From: Nostoc mirabile CHAB5784
GTDB taxonomy: Bacteria > Cyanobacteriota > Cyanobacteriia > Cyanobacteriales > Nostocaceae
Direction: 5' to 3'
Assembly (NCBI RefSeq): GCF_020829645.1
Contig: NZ_JAIVFS010000024.1
Location: 41,856-105,855 of the forward strand
Length of the DNA: 64,000 bases
Part shown: piece by piece, positions 1 to 9,062 of the stretch
Position numbering within the stretch: the stretch's first letter is position 1
Layout: each line of letters begins with the position of its first letter
Position numbers and translations under genes: made by a program
Notes under the pieces: model-generated
What the model saw: the letters and a program-made list of their open reading frames with translations, nothing else
Told to the model about the DNA's origin: nothing
The model's database searches: none

Positions 1-735
1 GCTGAATTAGCACAAGCAGAGCCAGACTTACCCAACCTTTTGCCAGTAAGTAATGCTGATGCCCAGTTGCTATATCAACTAGATACGGCTTCTATGCCAC
101 CTTTGGTACGTCAGGTTTTTGACCGTAACACCCGCGACTTTAAAACCAGTTTGTTCGGTGCTTTAACTGATGCGGTAATGCAATGGGTGAACAAAACAGA
201 AGTAGTGAGTGGTTACGTATTTGAACCGCAACGCAAAGCTGCGATCGGCTATTTTCAGGTGCAACTTGACCGTAAGGGTGAAGTCCCCCACGTTGCAACG
301 CTGACGGTTCATCCTGCTTATACCTGGCTGTATCCAGAATTATTATCTCAGCTGGCTCGTATTGCCCAAGATTTTCCCCAGCAAGGGTTACAACTCGCTT
401 CCTCAGACTATCAGGCAGAGCGAGAAGAGTATTTGGAGCGAATTGGAGCAAAACGTATAGAACATACATTAGTGATGTCTCGCTCCGTGTGGCACAAGCT
501 ACGGGAGTCTAAATTCGTCTCCTTAGAAGGAATTCAGTGGACTGATATGCTGCAAGGTTTACAACCGGCACGTAAACCTATACCAGGTGGAATGTCATGG
601 ATACAACCAGGAAAGCTGCCATCTTCAGATAAACCACTGCAAAGCTTGTCAGAACCGATTAACTTTTCGGTAAAAAATCCTAGCATGGAAGCATCGCCGA
701 TTTCTGAATCAGCAGATGCACAGCAGGAGAATTAG
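1..735 (+). CDS. GNAT-like N-acetyltransferase domain protein (5' end outside window)
   Basis: The frame is open from base 1, so the gene starts upstream of the window; the first in-window Met-like position is not the true start. The central part, with a run of beta strands ending in THPAY-like and YLERIGAK segments, resembles a degenerate GNAT acetyltransferase fold, in which a late 'ERIGAK' or 'E.lGF' segment is typical. The C-terminal 60 residues are Ser/Pro rich and probably disordered. It ends two bases before the GTG start of ruvX, so the two are probably co-transcribed. The substrate cannot be told from the sequence; the fold assignment is an inference. Confidence 0.6.
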   Translation, partial: AELAQAEPDLPNLLPVSNADAQLLYQLDTASMPPLVRQVFDRNTRDFKTSLFGALTDAVMQWVNKTEVVSGYVFEPQRKAAIGYFQVQLDRKGEVPHVATLTVHPAYTWLYPELLSQLARIAQDFPQQGLQLASSDYQAEREEYLERIGAKRIEHTLVMSRSVWHKLRESKFVSLEGIQWTDMLQGLQPARKPIPGGMSWIQPGKLPSSDKPLQSLSEPINFSVKNPSMEASPISESADAQQEN

Positions 736-736
736 C

Positions 737-1213
737 GTGATATCCCAGGAGCAACCAAAACCGTTTATTTCAGCGTTGGGGCTAGATTTTGGTCGCAAGC
801 GCATTGGTGTGGCCGGGTGCGATCGCACGGGTTTAATTGCCACGGGGATTACCACAATTGAACGCACATCTTTTGAGCAGGATGTCGAGCAAATCCGGCA
901 AATAGTTAATGAACGCGAGGTGCAAATCCTGGTAATGGGCTTACCTTATTCAATGGATGGCTCACTAGGATTTCAGGCGCGTCAAGTTCAAAAATTTACT
1001 ATAAGACTTGCTAAAGCACTGAAACTGCCTGTGGAATATATGGATGAGCGATTAACTTCATATCAAGCAGAACAACTGCTGATAGCTGAGAACCGCTCCC
1101 CGTCACGCCATAAAGGTTTGATTGACCGCAAGGCAGCCGCTTTGATTTTACAACAATGGTTGGATGTTAAGCGTGCTAGTTCCCGCAGTTCAGTTGCGGC
1201 TATTGAATATTGA
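737..1213 (+). CDS. ruvX: YqgF/RuvX family putative pre-16S rRNA nuclease / Holliday junction resolvase
   Basis: This 158-residue RNase H-fold protein carries the family landmarks: LGLDFGRKRIGVA near the N terminus with the first catalytic Asp, VMGLPYSMDG in the middle, DERLTSYQAE, and a late DRKAAALILQ with the final Asp. The family acts in 16S rRNA 5'-end maturation and has been described as a resolvase homologue. I chose the GTG at 737 because AGGAG lies 7 bases upstream (725-729) and the upstream stop is at 733-735; the ATG at 716 would add seven residues and overlap the previous gene. Length is normal for the family. Confidence 0.9.
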   Translation: MISQEQPKPFISALGLDFGRKRIGVAGCDRTGLIATGITTIERTSFEQDVEQIRQIVNEREVQILVMGLPYSMDGSLGFQARQVQKFTIRLAKALKLPVEYMDERLTSYQAEQLLIAENRSPSRHKGLIDRKAAALILQQWLDVKRASSRSSVAAIEY

Positions 1214-1358
1214 TACCTTTTAACATGATATTCTGAAAACGATTAGCCAGCAGTTGTATCTACGTATAAAGCTATTTGGTTGACATAATATGTCATCAAA
1301 TAGTTAAGCGATTTTCAAAGTTGCTGGTATTTATTAAATTTCTTTCTACATTTCGGCT

Positions 1359-1931
1359 ATGTTTTCCTCTCCATTTCCTGAAGAAAATGATAACGCTCAT
1401 GCGGGTTCCATCACTTTAACCGATGACAAAGGGCGATCGCTCGAATGTTACATTGAGCATTCCCTCGAAGTCGATGGACAAGAATACGTTTTACTTCTTC
1501 CTGTAGACTCACCTGTAGAAATTTTTTCTTGGGAAGGTGACGGTGAGGAAGAAGAAGCGGTTCTGGTAGAAGATGACTCCATTATTGAGCAAATTTTTGC
1601 CACTGCCCAAGCTGTACTATCTGAGCAGAACCTGATATTGAAGAATACAGCTTATGCTCTGACTGTTGCAGGTGATTTACCGCCCGTTGAAGAATCAGAA
1701 CTCTTCACTTTAGAAATCGAAGATGAAGAAGCGGATTTAGATCCGGAGCAATTACAGCTACTCGCTAGCTTCTATGATGAAGATCAAGAGTATGCAATTT
1801 ATACACCCCTCGATCCCCTGTTGTTTTTTGCACGGATAGCAAAAACAGGTGAACCTGAATTACTTTCTCCAGAGGAGTTTCGCAAAGTGCAACCTCTGTT
1901 AGAAGAACATCTTTTTAATGAAGTGGAATAA
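1359..1931 (+). CDS. DUF3727 family protein (cyanobacteria/plastid-type, acidic)
   Basis: A 190-residue, strongly acidic protein. The N-terminal half (residues 15-65) reads as a DUF1292-like beta domain, with ITLTDDKGRSLECYIEHSLEVDG and YVLLLPVDSPVEIF-type strands; the C-terminal half repeats the pattern with EYAIYTPLDPLLFFARI. This two-domain arrangement is what I know as DUF3727 in cyanobacteria and chloroplasts; function unknown. It follows ruvX by 145 bases on the same strand and is closed by an AT-rich hairpin, so it may be the last gene of this small operon. Confidence 0.75.
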   Translation: MFSSPFPEENDNAHAGSITLTDDKGRSLECYIEHSLEVDGQEYVLLLPVDSPVEIFSWEGDGEEEEAVLVEDDSIIEQIFATAQAVLSEQNLILKNTAYALTVAGDLPPVEESELFTLEIEDEEADLDPEQLQLLASFYDEDQEYAIYTPLDPLLFFARIAKTGEPELLSPEEFRKVQPLLEEHLFNEVE

Positions 1932-1937
1932 GATTAA

Positions 1938-1975
1938 AAATTCAAAATGTAACATTTTCATTTTGAATTTTTTAA
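1938..1975 (+). terminator. AT-rich hairpin terminator after the DUF3727 gene
   Basis: A 12-bp stem, AAATTCAAAATG (1938-1949) pairing with CATTTTGAATTT (1959-1970), with a 9-base loop and followed by a T-rich run. It begins seven bases after the stop codon. The stem is AT rich, so its strength as an intrinsic terminator is uncertain. Confidence 0.5.
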
Positions 1976-2164
1976 TTAAAAATTTTCATTGTAATTAAAA
2001 TCTAGCTAAACCTTTTACCATGTCCCATTCAATGTGGAAGCAATGAATCATTGACAGTAAATTGGGACAATTAGTATTGTTTAAGATTCTGGAAAAAGCA
2101 GTTTGGCAGGGATTGATTTTTAATTCCATTATCTAAAATCAAAAATTGGGATGAGGTGCTGAAA

Positions 2165-2941
2165 ATGGCTTATAGCGATTTTACATTAAGTAAATTTAAA
2201 AAGTCATTCAGCATCCACATTGATGAAGAAACTGATTTATATGCCGACATAGAACCTTTACAGCCAAGCGATAAACTCATAAATTCTTTAGAAGAAACTA
2301 CAGAACTGGCTTTAGCAATTAATACTGAAAAAGCTCGTTCAGAAATGATTATTACTCCGATATTGTTGGAGGTAAGACGCAGGGCTAATTATCCAATTAG
2401 TTTATTTTCGGGAACAGATTTTAATGTAGATGCCGAAAAAGGTCTAATATTATGTCCGCATAATTAGTTATGATTCCCACAGTCATTGCACCCCACCCCG
2501 CCAAAGCTACGCTTTGTCTCCCCTCCCGAAGAGCGGGGAGGGGATTAAGGGGTGGGGTTCTTCGGGTTTAATAAGTAATCAAGCGGACATGATATAAATA
2601 GCTATTGTGATTTTATCATCAGTCGTGCTAAAGAGCAATTAACAATTAATGTGCCTGTGGTGGTTATTATTGAAGCCAAAAATGAAAATATTAAAGGTGG
2701 ATTAGGTCAATGTGCGGCGGCAATGTTGGCAGCACAATTGTTTAATCAACAAGAAGGAAATGAAATTAGAAAAATTTATGGCGCGGTAACAACCGGGGAT
2801 ATCTGGAAGTTTTTGAGGTTAGAAGAAAACGATATATTTATTGATTTGAATAATTATTACATAAAAGAGATAAATAAAATTTTAGGGATTTTATCTCAAA
2901 ATGTTCAGGGAGATATTCCAGGATCGAGTTCGACTAACTAA
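2165..2941 (+). pseudogene. PD-(D/E)XK nuclease-like gene broken by a small inserted element
   Basis: Two open segments, 2165-2467 and 2598-2941, are halves of one gene. The first half ends ...FNVDAEKGL and then runs into the element and a TAG. Removing the element (2448-2594) and one copy of its TAA target duplication restores the frame as GLNSYCDFIISRAKEQ, followed by VPVVVIIEAKNENIKGGLGQ. The IIEAKNE (E-x-K) segment followed by GQ is typical of a restriction-nuclease-like core seen in cyanobacterial proteins of about 220 residues. Start at ATG 2165 has GAGG nine bases upstream. The coding sequence is otherwise undamaged, so the insertion looks recent. Confidence 0.8.
2448..2594. mobile_element. 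147-bp MITE-like element, copy 1, with TAA target duplication
   Basis: The ends are inverted repeats: TATTATGTCCGC at the left, GCGGACATGATA at the right. It is flanked by direct TAA repeats at 2445-2447 and 2595-2597. The interior contains a long GC-rich palindrome (CACCCCACCCCGCC... GGGGTGGGGTTC). There is no coding capacity, so any movement would need a transposase in trans. A second copy lies at 16582-16724. A 3-bp T-W-A duplication is compatible with some IS5-family subgroups, but the family is not determined. Confidence 0.85.
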
Positions 2942-2995
2942 ACTATATTGAGTTATGCTCATTTGTCTAGAGCTATTTAAATTTGACTGTTGACT

Positions 2996-3535
2996 ATGGC
3001 TTGGAACAATCTTTTACAGCCTGATTTGATTTTAGAAGGTTCAGTGTTGAATCTAACACCAGATATTATCCAAAAATACGGGCTTAAAGGGCTGGTATTG
3101 GATGTAGATGAAACTTTGGTACCCTTTACAGTAGGAATAGCTTCCCCAGAACTACGGCAGTGGGTGGAGCAAATTCGTACCTGTACTGCATTGTGCTTGG
3201 TGAGTAACAACCTGAGTGAAGCACGAATTGGGGGAATTGCGCGATCGCTCAATCTACCTTACTATTTGGGTGCAGCCAAGCCTTCCCGACGCAAAATTAG
3301 GGCAGCCCTTAGGGGAATGAATCTACCAGTGCATCAAGTGGGGATGGTAGGCGATCGCTTATTTACGGATGTCATCGCAGGTAATCGCCTGGGGATGTTT
3401 ACCATTCTAGTTGAACCGATTGTCCATGCAGACGCAGCCCTGCGTTCTCATCCTGTCCGCAACTTTGAAGTTTGGATATCTGAAATTCTAGGAGCCTCTA
3501 TTACCCCCAAGAAAAGCAAGATTCACAAAAGTTGA
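2996..3535 (+). CDS. YqeG family HAD IIIA-type phosphatase
   Basis: A 179-residue HAD-superfamily protein. Motif I is LVLDVDETLVPF (DxDxT), motif II lies in CLVSNN, the conserved Lys is in AAKPSRRKIR, and motif III/IV is MVGDRLFTDVIAGNRLG. This arrangement matches the YqeG family, a phosphatase family that includes mitochondrial PGP phosphatase relatives; a role in phosphatidylglycerol synthesis is possible but not shown. The ATG at 2996 is preferred over the TTG two codons upstream. The gene is followed by a hairpin and a repeat tract that separates it from proB. Confidence 0.85.
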   Translation: MAWNNLLQPDLILEGSVLNLTPDIIQKYGLKGLVLDVDETLVPFTVGIASPELRQWVEQIRTCTALCLVSNNLSEARIGGIARSLNLPYYLGAAKPSRRKIRAALRGMNLPVHQVGMVGDRLFTDVIAGNRLGMFTILVEPIVHADAALRSHPVRNFEVWISEILGASITPKKSKIHKS

Positions 3536-3669
3536 TAAATCGTCAGGAAAGTAAATCTAAAGAAATGATTAAAGAATCTTACTGGAATCCAAAAATCGGG
3601 GATCATAAGTATTAATAACATGGGGTCAGCCAAAAAAGACCCTACAGCATACAAAATAAATATAAACCC

Positions 3670-3710
3670 GTAAAGCGTCAGCCTTCACTATAGAGGGATT
3701 GGCGCTTTAC
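3670..3710 (+). terminator. candidate hairpin after the YqeG gene
   Basis: GTAAAGCG (3670-3677) can pair with CGCTTTAC (3703-3710), extended by GCC/GGC, and AATTTCTTT follows. It lies 135 bases after the stop codon, so it may be a repeat hairpin and not a dedicated terminator. Confidence 0.4.
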
Positions 3711-3835
3711 AATTTCTTTAGTCATTAGTCCTTTGTCATTTGTCCTTTGTCATTCGTCAGTTACTAATGACCAATGACTAATGACCAATAACTAATGACC
3801 AATAACTAATGACTAATGACCAATGACTAATGACT
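3711..3835. repeat. heptamer repeat tract (STRR) running into the proB start codon
   Basis: Degenerate tandem copies of ATGACTA, ATGACCA and the complementary form GTCATTAGTCCTTT fill this stretch. The last unit supplies the ATG of proB at 3830. Such short tandemly repeated sequences are common in heterocystous cyanobacteria. Confidence 0.85.
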
Positions 3836-4939
3836 AAAACAATTGTTGTCAAAATCGGCACTTCTAGCCTAACCCAACCAGAAACGGGACAATTAGCACT
3901 TTCTACCATCGCTACCTTGGCGGAAACACTCTGTTATTTAAGACGCCAGGGACACCGGGTGATTTTGGTTTCTTCTGGGGCTGTGGGAGTGGGTTGTGCG
4001 CGGTTGGGCTTAACAGAAAGGCCCAAGGCGATCGCACTAAAACAGGCTGTAGCAGCAGTTGGACAAGGTAGGTTAATTCGGATATACGATGATTTATTTA
4101 CTACTCTGCAACAGGCGATCGCTCAAGTATTACTGACTCGCAGCGACTTGGTACAGCGCAGCCGCTATCTCAACGCCTACAACACTTTTCAGGAACTATT
4201 AGGACTGGGAGTGATCCCTATAGTCAATGAAAATGATACCGTAGCAATAGACGAACTAAAATTTGGTGATAATGACACCCTTTCGGCATTAGTTGCCAGC
4301 CTAGTAGAAGCAGATTGGCTATTTTTGCTTACCGATGTCGATAGGCTATACTCAGCCGATCCGCGTTCCGTACCAGATGCGCGGCCGATCGCTTTAGTTA
4401 GTAGCATAAAGGAATTAGCTCAATTACAAATACAAACAGGTTCCCAAGGTTCTCAATGGGGTACTGGGGGTATGGTGACAAAAATTTCGGCTGCGAGAAT
4501 TGCGATCGCGGCGGGAGTTCGTACCGTAATTACCCAAGGGCGATTTCCCCAGAATATAGAAAAAATTATCCAGGGTGAACTTATTGGGACGCATTTTGAA
4601 CCGCAACCTGAACCAACTTCGGCGCGTAAACGTTGGATAGCTTACGGACTTCTACCTGCGGGTAAATTGTATTTAGATGAAGGTGCGATCGCGGCAATTT
4701 CTCTAGCCGGAAAATCGTTATTAGCAGCTGGAATTAAGCTAGTAGAAGGAGAGTTTCGCACACAGGACGCAGTGCAATTGTGTGACAGCAACGGCAACGA
4801 AATTGCTAGAGGACTTGTAAATTACAACAGCGATGAATTGCAAAAGATTCGCGGCTGTCATTCACGGGAAATTTCCGCAATTTTAGGCTATGCGGGCGTG
4901 GAGACCGTGATTCATCGGGATAATTTGGTTTTGATTTAG
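3830..4939 (+). CDS. proB: glutamate 5-kinase
   Basis: ProB phosphorylates L-glutamate with ATP in the first step of proline synthesis. The 369-residue protein has the amino-acid kinase domain (residues 1-255) with VVKIGTSSLT at the N terminus, LVSSGAVGVG, PIVNENDTVA, FGDNDTLSALVA and FLLTDVDRLY, and the GTGGMVTKISAARIA segment. A PUA domain occupies roughly residues 275-369, as in most bacterial ProB. Length is normal. The start codon is part of the heptamer repeat tract, with no clear Shine-Dalgarno sequence. It stands alone; proA is not adjacent. Confidence 0.95.
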   Translation: MTKTIVVKIGTSSLTQPETGQLALSTIATLAETLCYLRRQGHRVILVSSGAVGVGCARLGLTERPKAIALKQAVAAVGQGRLIRIYDDLFTTLQQAIAQVLLTRSDLVQRSRYLNAYNTFQELLGLGVIPIVNENDTVAIDELKFGDNDTLSALVASLVEADWLFLLTDVDRLYSADPRSVPDARPIALVSSIKELAQLQIQTGSQGSQWGTGGMVTKISAARIAIAAGVRTVITQGRFPQNIEKIIQGELIGTHFEPQPEPTSARKRWIAYGLLPAGKLYLDEGAIAAISLAGKSLLAAGIKLVEGEFRTQDAVQLCDSNGNEIARGLVNYNSDELQKIRGCHSREISAILGYAGVETVIHRDNLVLI

Positions 4940-4991
4940 GATAAAAATAAGATAAATTTCGTGACTACTAACCGGGAGAGTAAAAAATATT

Positions 4992-5576
4992 ATGACTCAA
5001 ACGTTAGAAAATGCTGTTAACTTCCCAGAAGAACAACACTTCTTCAAACGTGGATTAAGTTGGGAACAGTTTAAAGCGATTCAAGCTAGCTTTGAAAATG
5101 TGCCAGGGGTGCGTCTGTTTTATTGTGAGGGAATCTTAGAAATAGTGACTATTGGTAAGCCTCATGAGGCAATTAAGTGTTTAACTGGTTTGCTCTTGGG
5201 GCAGTATTTTTTGGAACAGGGCATTGAATTTTTCCCCAGTGGGAGTTTTAGCCAGGTTATTCCTGAGATAGTAGAGTATCAAGCAGATTTATCTTATTGC
5301 TTTGGAACGGACAAACCTGTACCAGACTTGTGCATTGAAGTAGTTATTACTAGCGGTAGTCCCATAAAGTTACAGAAGTACAAATTAATGGGAGTCCCGG
5401 AAGTTTGGTTTTGGGAAGATGGCACAATTGAAGTTTACTGCTTACGAGAACAAGAATATGAGAAAGTTGTTACAAGTGAGCTATTACCAGAATTAGATTT
5501 ATCCCTGCTCAATCGTTGTATTTTGTTGTCGTCTCCCTTGGAAGCGGTAAGAGAGTTTCGTAAGGGTATTCAGTAG
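4992..5576 (+). CDS. Uma2 family (DUF820) putative endonuclease
   Basis: A 194-residue PD-(D/E)XK-fold protein of the Uma2 family, which is greatly expanded in cyanobacteria. The diagnostic region is PDLCIEVVITSGSP followed by KLQKYKLMGVPEVWFWE, giving the usual D...E-x-V...K pattern, then IEVY. Upstream, QFKAIQASFENVPGVRLFYCEGILEI fits the N-terminal domain. GGGAG lies 15 bases before the ATG. The biological role of these proteins is unknown; they are often isolated genes, as here. Confidence 0.85.
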   Translation: MTQTLENAVNFPEEQHFFKRGLSWEQFKAIQASFENVPGVRLFYCEGILEIVTIGKPHEAIKCLTGLLLGQYFLEQGIEFFPSGSFSQVIPEIVEYQADLSYCFGTDKPVPDLCIEVVITSGSPIKLQKYKLMGVPEVWFWEDGTIEVYCLREQEYEKVVTSELLPELDLSLLNRCILLSSPLEAVREFRKGIQ

Positions 5577-5701
5577 TAATAGTAGCGCTATTTCATTCTC
5601 ATCTATCCCGCCTCAGAATAAATTCTGAGTCTAATAGCGAAAGTCGTCTAAAGACGACTAGAGAAAAGGTTATAGTCCGTTAAAATGCAATACAGTTCAG
5701 T

Positions 5702-5900
5702 TAACATTTTTGAAGGGTCTAAGTCCCTCGCTTCTAAATCGCGACAAGTTTTGCGGTGGGGTTAAAATCCCCAGACGCTCTCGAAGAGACGCTAAAAGCG
5801 AACGCGGACTCGAAGAGAGCAACTCTTGGAGACGCACTCGCGTTCGCTAATGCAAAACAAAATTTACGAATTACGAATTACGAATTACGAATTATTTTAA
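5702..5900 (+). repeat. structured interspersed repeat, copy A
   Basis: This stretch starts TAACATTTTTGA, then has a GGGTCTAAGTCCC hairpin, GCGACAAGTTTTGC, a GGGGTTAAAATCCCC hairpin, a GC-rich palindromic arm (AGACGCTCTCGAAGAGACGC... GCGTTCGC), then GCAAAACAAAATTTACG and four AATTACG heptamers. Copy B at 21807-22010 is nearly the same; copy C at 24281-24388 is on the other strand and lacks the GC-rich arm. It fills the gap between the Uma2 and ROK genes. It holds no gene. Confidence 0.7.
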
Positions 5901-5904
5901 TGTT

Positions 5905-6870
5905 TTAATTATCCATTTCTGCTAAAGCCACCGCCCCCCACAACGGCGCATCATCACCCAACGTTGCCGGGATAATTTCAAAATCAACTTCTGGTAAAGC
6001 CGTCTCCCGCGCCACTTGACGCACCACTTGCCAAAAATCCTCCCCCGCCTTCGTCACACCGCCCCCCAACACAAAGCGCTGCGGATTCATCAAATTCGCC
6101 ACATTGCCAATACCCACACCCAGCGCCCAAGCAGCCTTATGCAATACTTCCTTCGCCAAATCATCCCCAGCCGCCGCCGCTTCACTTACCACCTGTCCCG
6201 TCAGCAACATTAAATTATCCCCCACCAAACCCCTCAACACCTCTCCATTTCTGAGTCCTCTGCGCCTCTGCGGTTCCTTCTCCAAAATTTCCCTAACATT
6301 CTCCGCCATATAAGGCCCCGAAGCCAAACGTTCCACACATCCCCGCTTCCCACACAAACAAACTGGCCCAGCAGGATCTACAACGATATGGCCAATTTCC
6401 CCAGCCATCCCACCAGCACCCCGCCAAGGCTGGCCGTTGAGTATCCAACCACCACCCACGCCAGTGCTGACAGTAATATAAAACAGGCTATCGTATCCCT
6501 GTCCCGCACCAAAGCGATGTTCACCCAAAGCAGCAACATTAGCATCATTATCTACACCAACAAGAACACCAAACTCCTCTTCCAACAGCCCTTTGAGAGG
6601 AATATTCTCCCATCCAGCCACATGATGAGATAGTCGCACCGTCCCCGTAGAAACATCTACTGGGCCGCCAAAGCTGACACCGATCGCAGCAGGTTTTGTG
6701 TCTTCCAGCAGCGAGTAAATGAGCGATCGCATAATTTCCAAGTCAGTACTAGCATTTGCACCTACTGGTGAGAGACGACGTTCATAACGCAACCACTTTC
6801 TAGAACCGACATTTACCAATCCTGCCGCCAATTTAGTTCCGCCAAAATCGAGAGCTAAAATTAATGTCAT
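5905..6870 (-). CDS. ROK family sugar kinase (glucokinase-like)
   Basis: A 321-residue ROK kinase. The phosphate motif is LALDFGGTKLAAGLV at the N terminus; GVSFGGPVDVSTGTV and VDNDANVAALGEH carry the sugar-binding and catalytic Asp; the ROK signature includes GGMAGEIGHIVVD followed by the zinc site CLCGKRGCVE. Expected activity is ATP-dependent phosphorylation of a hexose, glucose or an N-acetylhexosamine; the sugar is not determined by these motifs. It is divergent from the small acidic gene at 6970. Its 3' end touches a repeat tract. Confidence 0.88.
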   Translation of the reverse strand: MTLILALDFGGTKLAAGLVNVGSRKWLRYERRLSPVGANASTDLEIMRSLIYSLLEDTKPAAIGVSFGGPVDVSTGTVRLSHHVAGWENIPLKGLLEEEFGVLVGVDNDANVAALGEHRFGAGQGYDSLFYITVSTGVGGGWILNGQPWRGAGGMAGEIGHIVVDPAGPVCLCGKRGCVERLASGPYMAENVREILEKEPQRRRGLRNGEVLRGLVGDNLMLLTGQVVSEAAAAGDDLAKEVLHKAAWALGVGIGNVANLMNPQRFVLGGGVTKAGEDFWQVVRQVARETALPEVDFEIIPATLGDDAPLWGAVALAEMDN

Positions 6871-6969
6871 AGTTTTTTATTTTTTATAATAGGTAGTTTA
6901 TTTCTCAAGAAAGATGTTGACAAGCAAAATAAATTCAACACTAAAGAATACTGTATAATTTAGCAACTC

Positions 6970-7191
6970 ATGACTTCCGATCAACCCAATCCACTTATCG
7001 ATTTCTCTCACGCCAAAGAACCTCCTCTCTCTCTTGATATTGATAAAGCTCAAGAGGCAGACCCCATAGAACCTGAAGAAGTAACTGGAGAGAGTAAGCA
7101 AAACCCCACTCCTGATGATTTAAATAACGAAGATGAAGATCCTAGAATCGGGGGTAGTCAAATAATTAGCGCCAATATTTCAGGTAGCTAA
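6970..7191 (+). CDS. small acidic protein of unknown function
   Basis: A 73-residue reading frame with high Asp/Glu/Pro content (for example DIDKAQEADPIEPEE and LNNEDEDPRIGG) and no hydrophobic segment. The composition looks like a natural disordered protein and not random translation, but I recognise no family. It is divergent from the ROK gene and convergent with the Mut7-C gene. Confidence 0.45.
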   Translation: MTSDQPNPLIDFSHAKEPPLSLDIDKAQEADPIEPEEVTGESKQNPTPDDLNNEDEDPRIGGSQIISANISGS

Positions 7192-7208
7192 ATATTGCCA
7201 TTACTAAG

Positions 7209-7961
7209 TTACTCACCTCTTTGTGAGTTGAGTACTCCATCAATAAACTGTTGCAATCGTTCATAATGTGAACCTTTCCAATAAATGCGATCGCAGTCCT
7301 GGCAACGCTGGAATACATCAACCTGCGATCGCACTGTTTCTGGTAACTTGTCAACGATGGATTGCTTATCTACAGGTTCTAATAATCCATTGCAGCGCAA
7401 ACACCGTTTAAATGGTGAGATTAATTTAAACAAGTCGTAGCGTTGTAGTACTTCCAAGATTTGTTGTTGAGGGTTAGTATTTCTAACGTAATACCCATGT
7501 GTTACCAAACTACGCATTAATAAACCCTTATCACGAGTCAAGAGAATCCTCCCTTGGCTGTAGGATATCTGGGCTAATTTCTCATCCTCGTAGTCATTGC
7601 GGTATAAAGTATCAAAACCTAAAAGTCGTAGAGATGTCGCAAGCTTCCCCAAATGGATATCTAAAACAAAGCGGATAATACTAAGCGGTTCTGGCATAAC
7701 AGAAATGCTTGGTATAATAGTAGACCTAGCAGAAATTGGATAAACATTAATAGTATTTCCATCCGAAACTATGTAAGAAAAATTTACATATTCACCATTA
7801 ACATTTATAAAATCAACTTCTGGATGAGGGACACCCAAGGACTCAATCATGTCCTTAATTGAGGCTCTCTCTTCAAAAAAATGGGAGATTTTCACCTGCT
7901 TATGATGCCGTGGTAAAAAATGATTCAATTCTCCATGAAAATAGAAATGTGCGATCGCCAT
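7209..7961 (-). CDS. Mut7-C RNase domain protein with N-terminal ubiquitin-like domain
   Basis: About 250 residues. Residues 1-80 form a ubiquitin-like (MoaD/ThiS-type) domain; the rest is Mut7-C, a PIN-fold RNase-like domain with FVLDIHLGKLATSLRLLGFDTLY, then DKGLLMR, and ends in a zinc ribbon with CLRCNG and CQDCDRIYWKGSHYERL. This two-domain order is well known in bacteria. I start it at ATG 7961 (MAIAHFYFHG); an in-frame start at 8018 would add 19 residues of no domain relevance. Its RNA target is unknown. Confidence 0.85.
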   Translation of the reverse strand: MAIAHFYFHGELNHFLPRHHKQVKISHFFEERASIKDMIESLGVPHPEVDFINVNGEYVNFSYIVSDGNTINVYPISARSTIIPSISVMPEPLSIIRFVLDIHLGKLATSLRLLGFDTLYRNDYEDEKLAQISYSQGRILLTRDKGLLMRSLVTHGYYVRNTNPQQQILEVLQRYDLFKLISPFKRCLRCNGLLEPVDKQSIVDKLPETVRSQVDVFQRCQDCDRIYWKGSHYERLQQFIDGVLNSQRGE

Positions 7962-8422
7962 ACTTAAAAATCTTTGGATTACTAGGAGCGCACTGCTGTG
8001 TCCCCTTACTGGCAACAATTTTTCACAATTGCCAAACTTTATCTATTGTATTGAAAGAATCAATACTTGCTCAAGTGAGCTATCTCCACTATAAAAGGTC
8101 AGTTAACCTTGATTTAACCAACCTTCTAGAGGCGACAAACGGTAAAGGAATTAGAAAGATTCTCAAAAACTTGCATTTATTATTGAGTTCAGTTACAGTC
8201 AAGGCAGAGGCATATAATCAAACCCTGACATGAGCTTCAGGAAGTTAGATTAGGTAAAGGGGTAAATATCAGGTTTGTTAATGTTGATGTTAGTGACGTT
8301 GCTAATAATTAGTCACTAGTTTTGCTCATTAACTTATCGCCCATGAAGTACGGGGCACAAAGCATTTACCCCTAATTTGATTGTTTTTATTTTTTCTAAC
8401 CTAATTGACAATTATTATCAAT
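7962..8422. other. intergenic region, no supported gene
   Basis: An open frame crosses 7859-8233 on the plus strand but it is mostly antisense to the Mut7-C gene and has no recognisable features. The rest (8234-8422) is AT rich. I see no RNA gene here. Confidence 0.4.
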
Positions 8423-8983
8423 ATGTCTACATGGATAAATACATTAAAAGCAGATAAAAAAGTTTTAAAACAGTATTGGCTTACCAAAGTATTATCTGTT
8501 TATCAGGTGTTATCGCATCTACTTTTAGGAATATGTTTCTCGCAAAAGCAACATAAAATTATATATTTATATGTAAAAACAACAACTGTAACTAACTATG
8601 TAAAAAATTTCAGCAAAACTTTAAATAATTATGTTGCTGCTAGCAATATTTTTGATTGTAATCTCAGTTACATCCATATTGTAAGCAAGTTAATTGCCTG
8701 TTACTCTCTAAGCGATCGCCCAAGATTGAACATATTTGATTTTGCGAAAAAAACCAAGTTCAGAAAAGCCGAGTTTCAGCAAGTGAAAATTTACAAGATA
8801 CCAAATAACAATAAAACTAGATACAAAATTAACGCCGCGCATACGGAAAAATCTATTTTAATGCTGTTTATCTCGATTGTGGAGAGTTTATTAACCGGAA
8901 AGACCTCGATCAATAATGATGTTATAAAGTGGCTACCTAGTTTTAACTGGGAAATGAATATTGTTCTTTTTTATCTCCTTTAG
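8423..8983 (+). CDS. hypothetical protein, doubtful
   Basis: An open frame of about 186 codons from ATG 8423 (a TTG at 8405 is an alternative). It is rich in Lys, Asn and Ile, as expected of AT-rich DNA, and has two short hydrophobic stretches but no motif I recognise. It could be a lineage-specific gene or a chance frame; no Shine-Dalgarno sequence supports either start. Confidence 0.3.
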   Translation: MSTWINTLKADKKVLKQYWLTKVLSVYQVLSHLLLGICFSQKQHKIIYLYVKTTTVTNYVKNFSKTLNNYVAASNIFDCNLSYIHIVSKLIACYSLSDRPRLNIFDFAKKTKFRKAEFQQVKIYKIPNNNKTRYKINAAHTEKSILMLFISIVESLLTGKTSINNDVIKWLPSFNWEMNIVLFYLL

Positions 8984-9062
8984 CCAAGGATATTGTAGCT
9001 AAGAACACAATTGTATTTTGTTATACTTTTTGTCCATAGAATACGCTAATGAGTACAGCGAG

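Noticed and set aside
7859..8233. 124-codon plus-strand open frame
   Set aside because: Its first third is antisense to the Mut7-C gene and the rest has no protein-like pattern.
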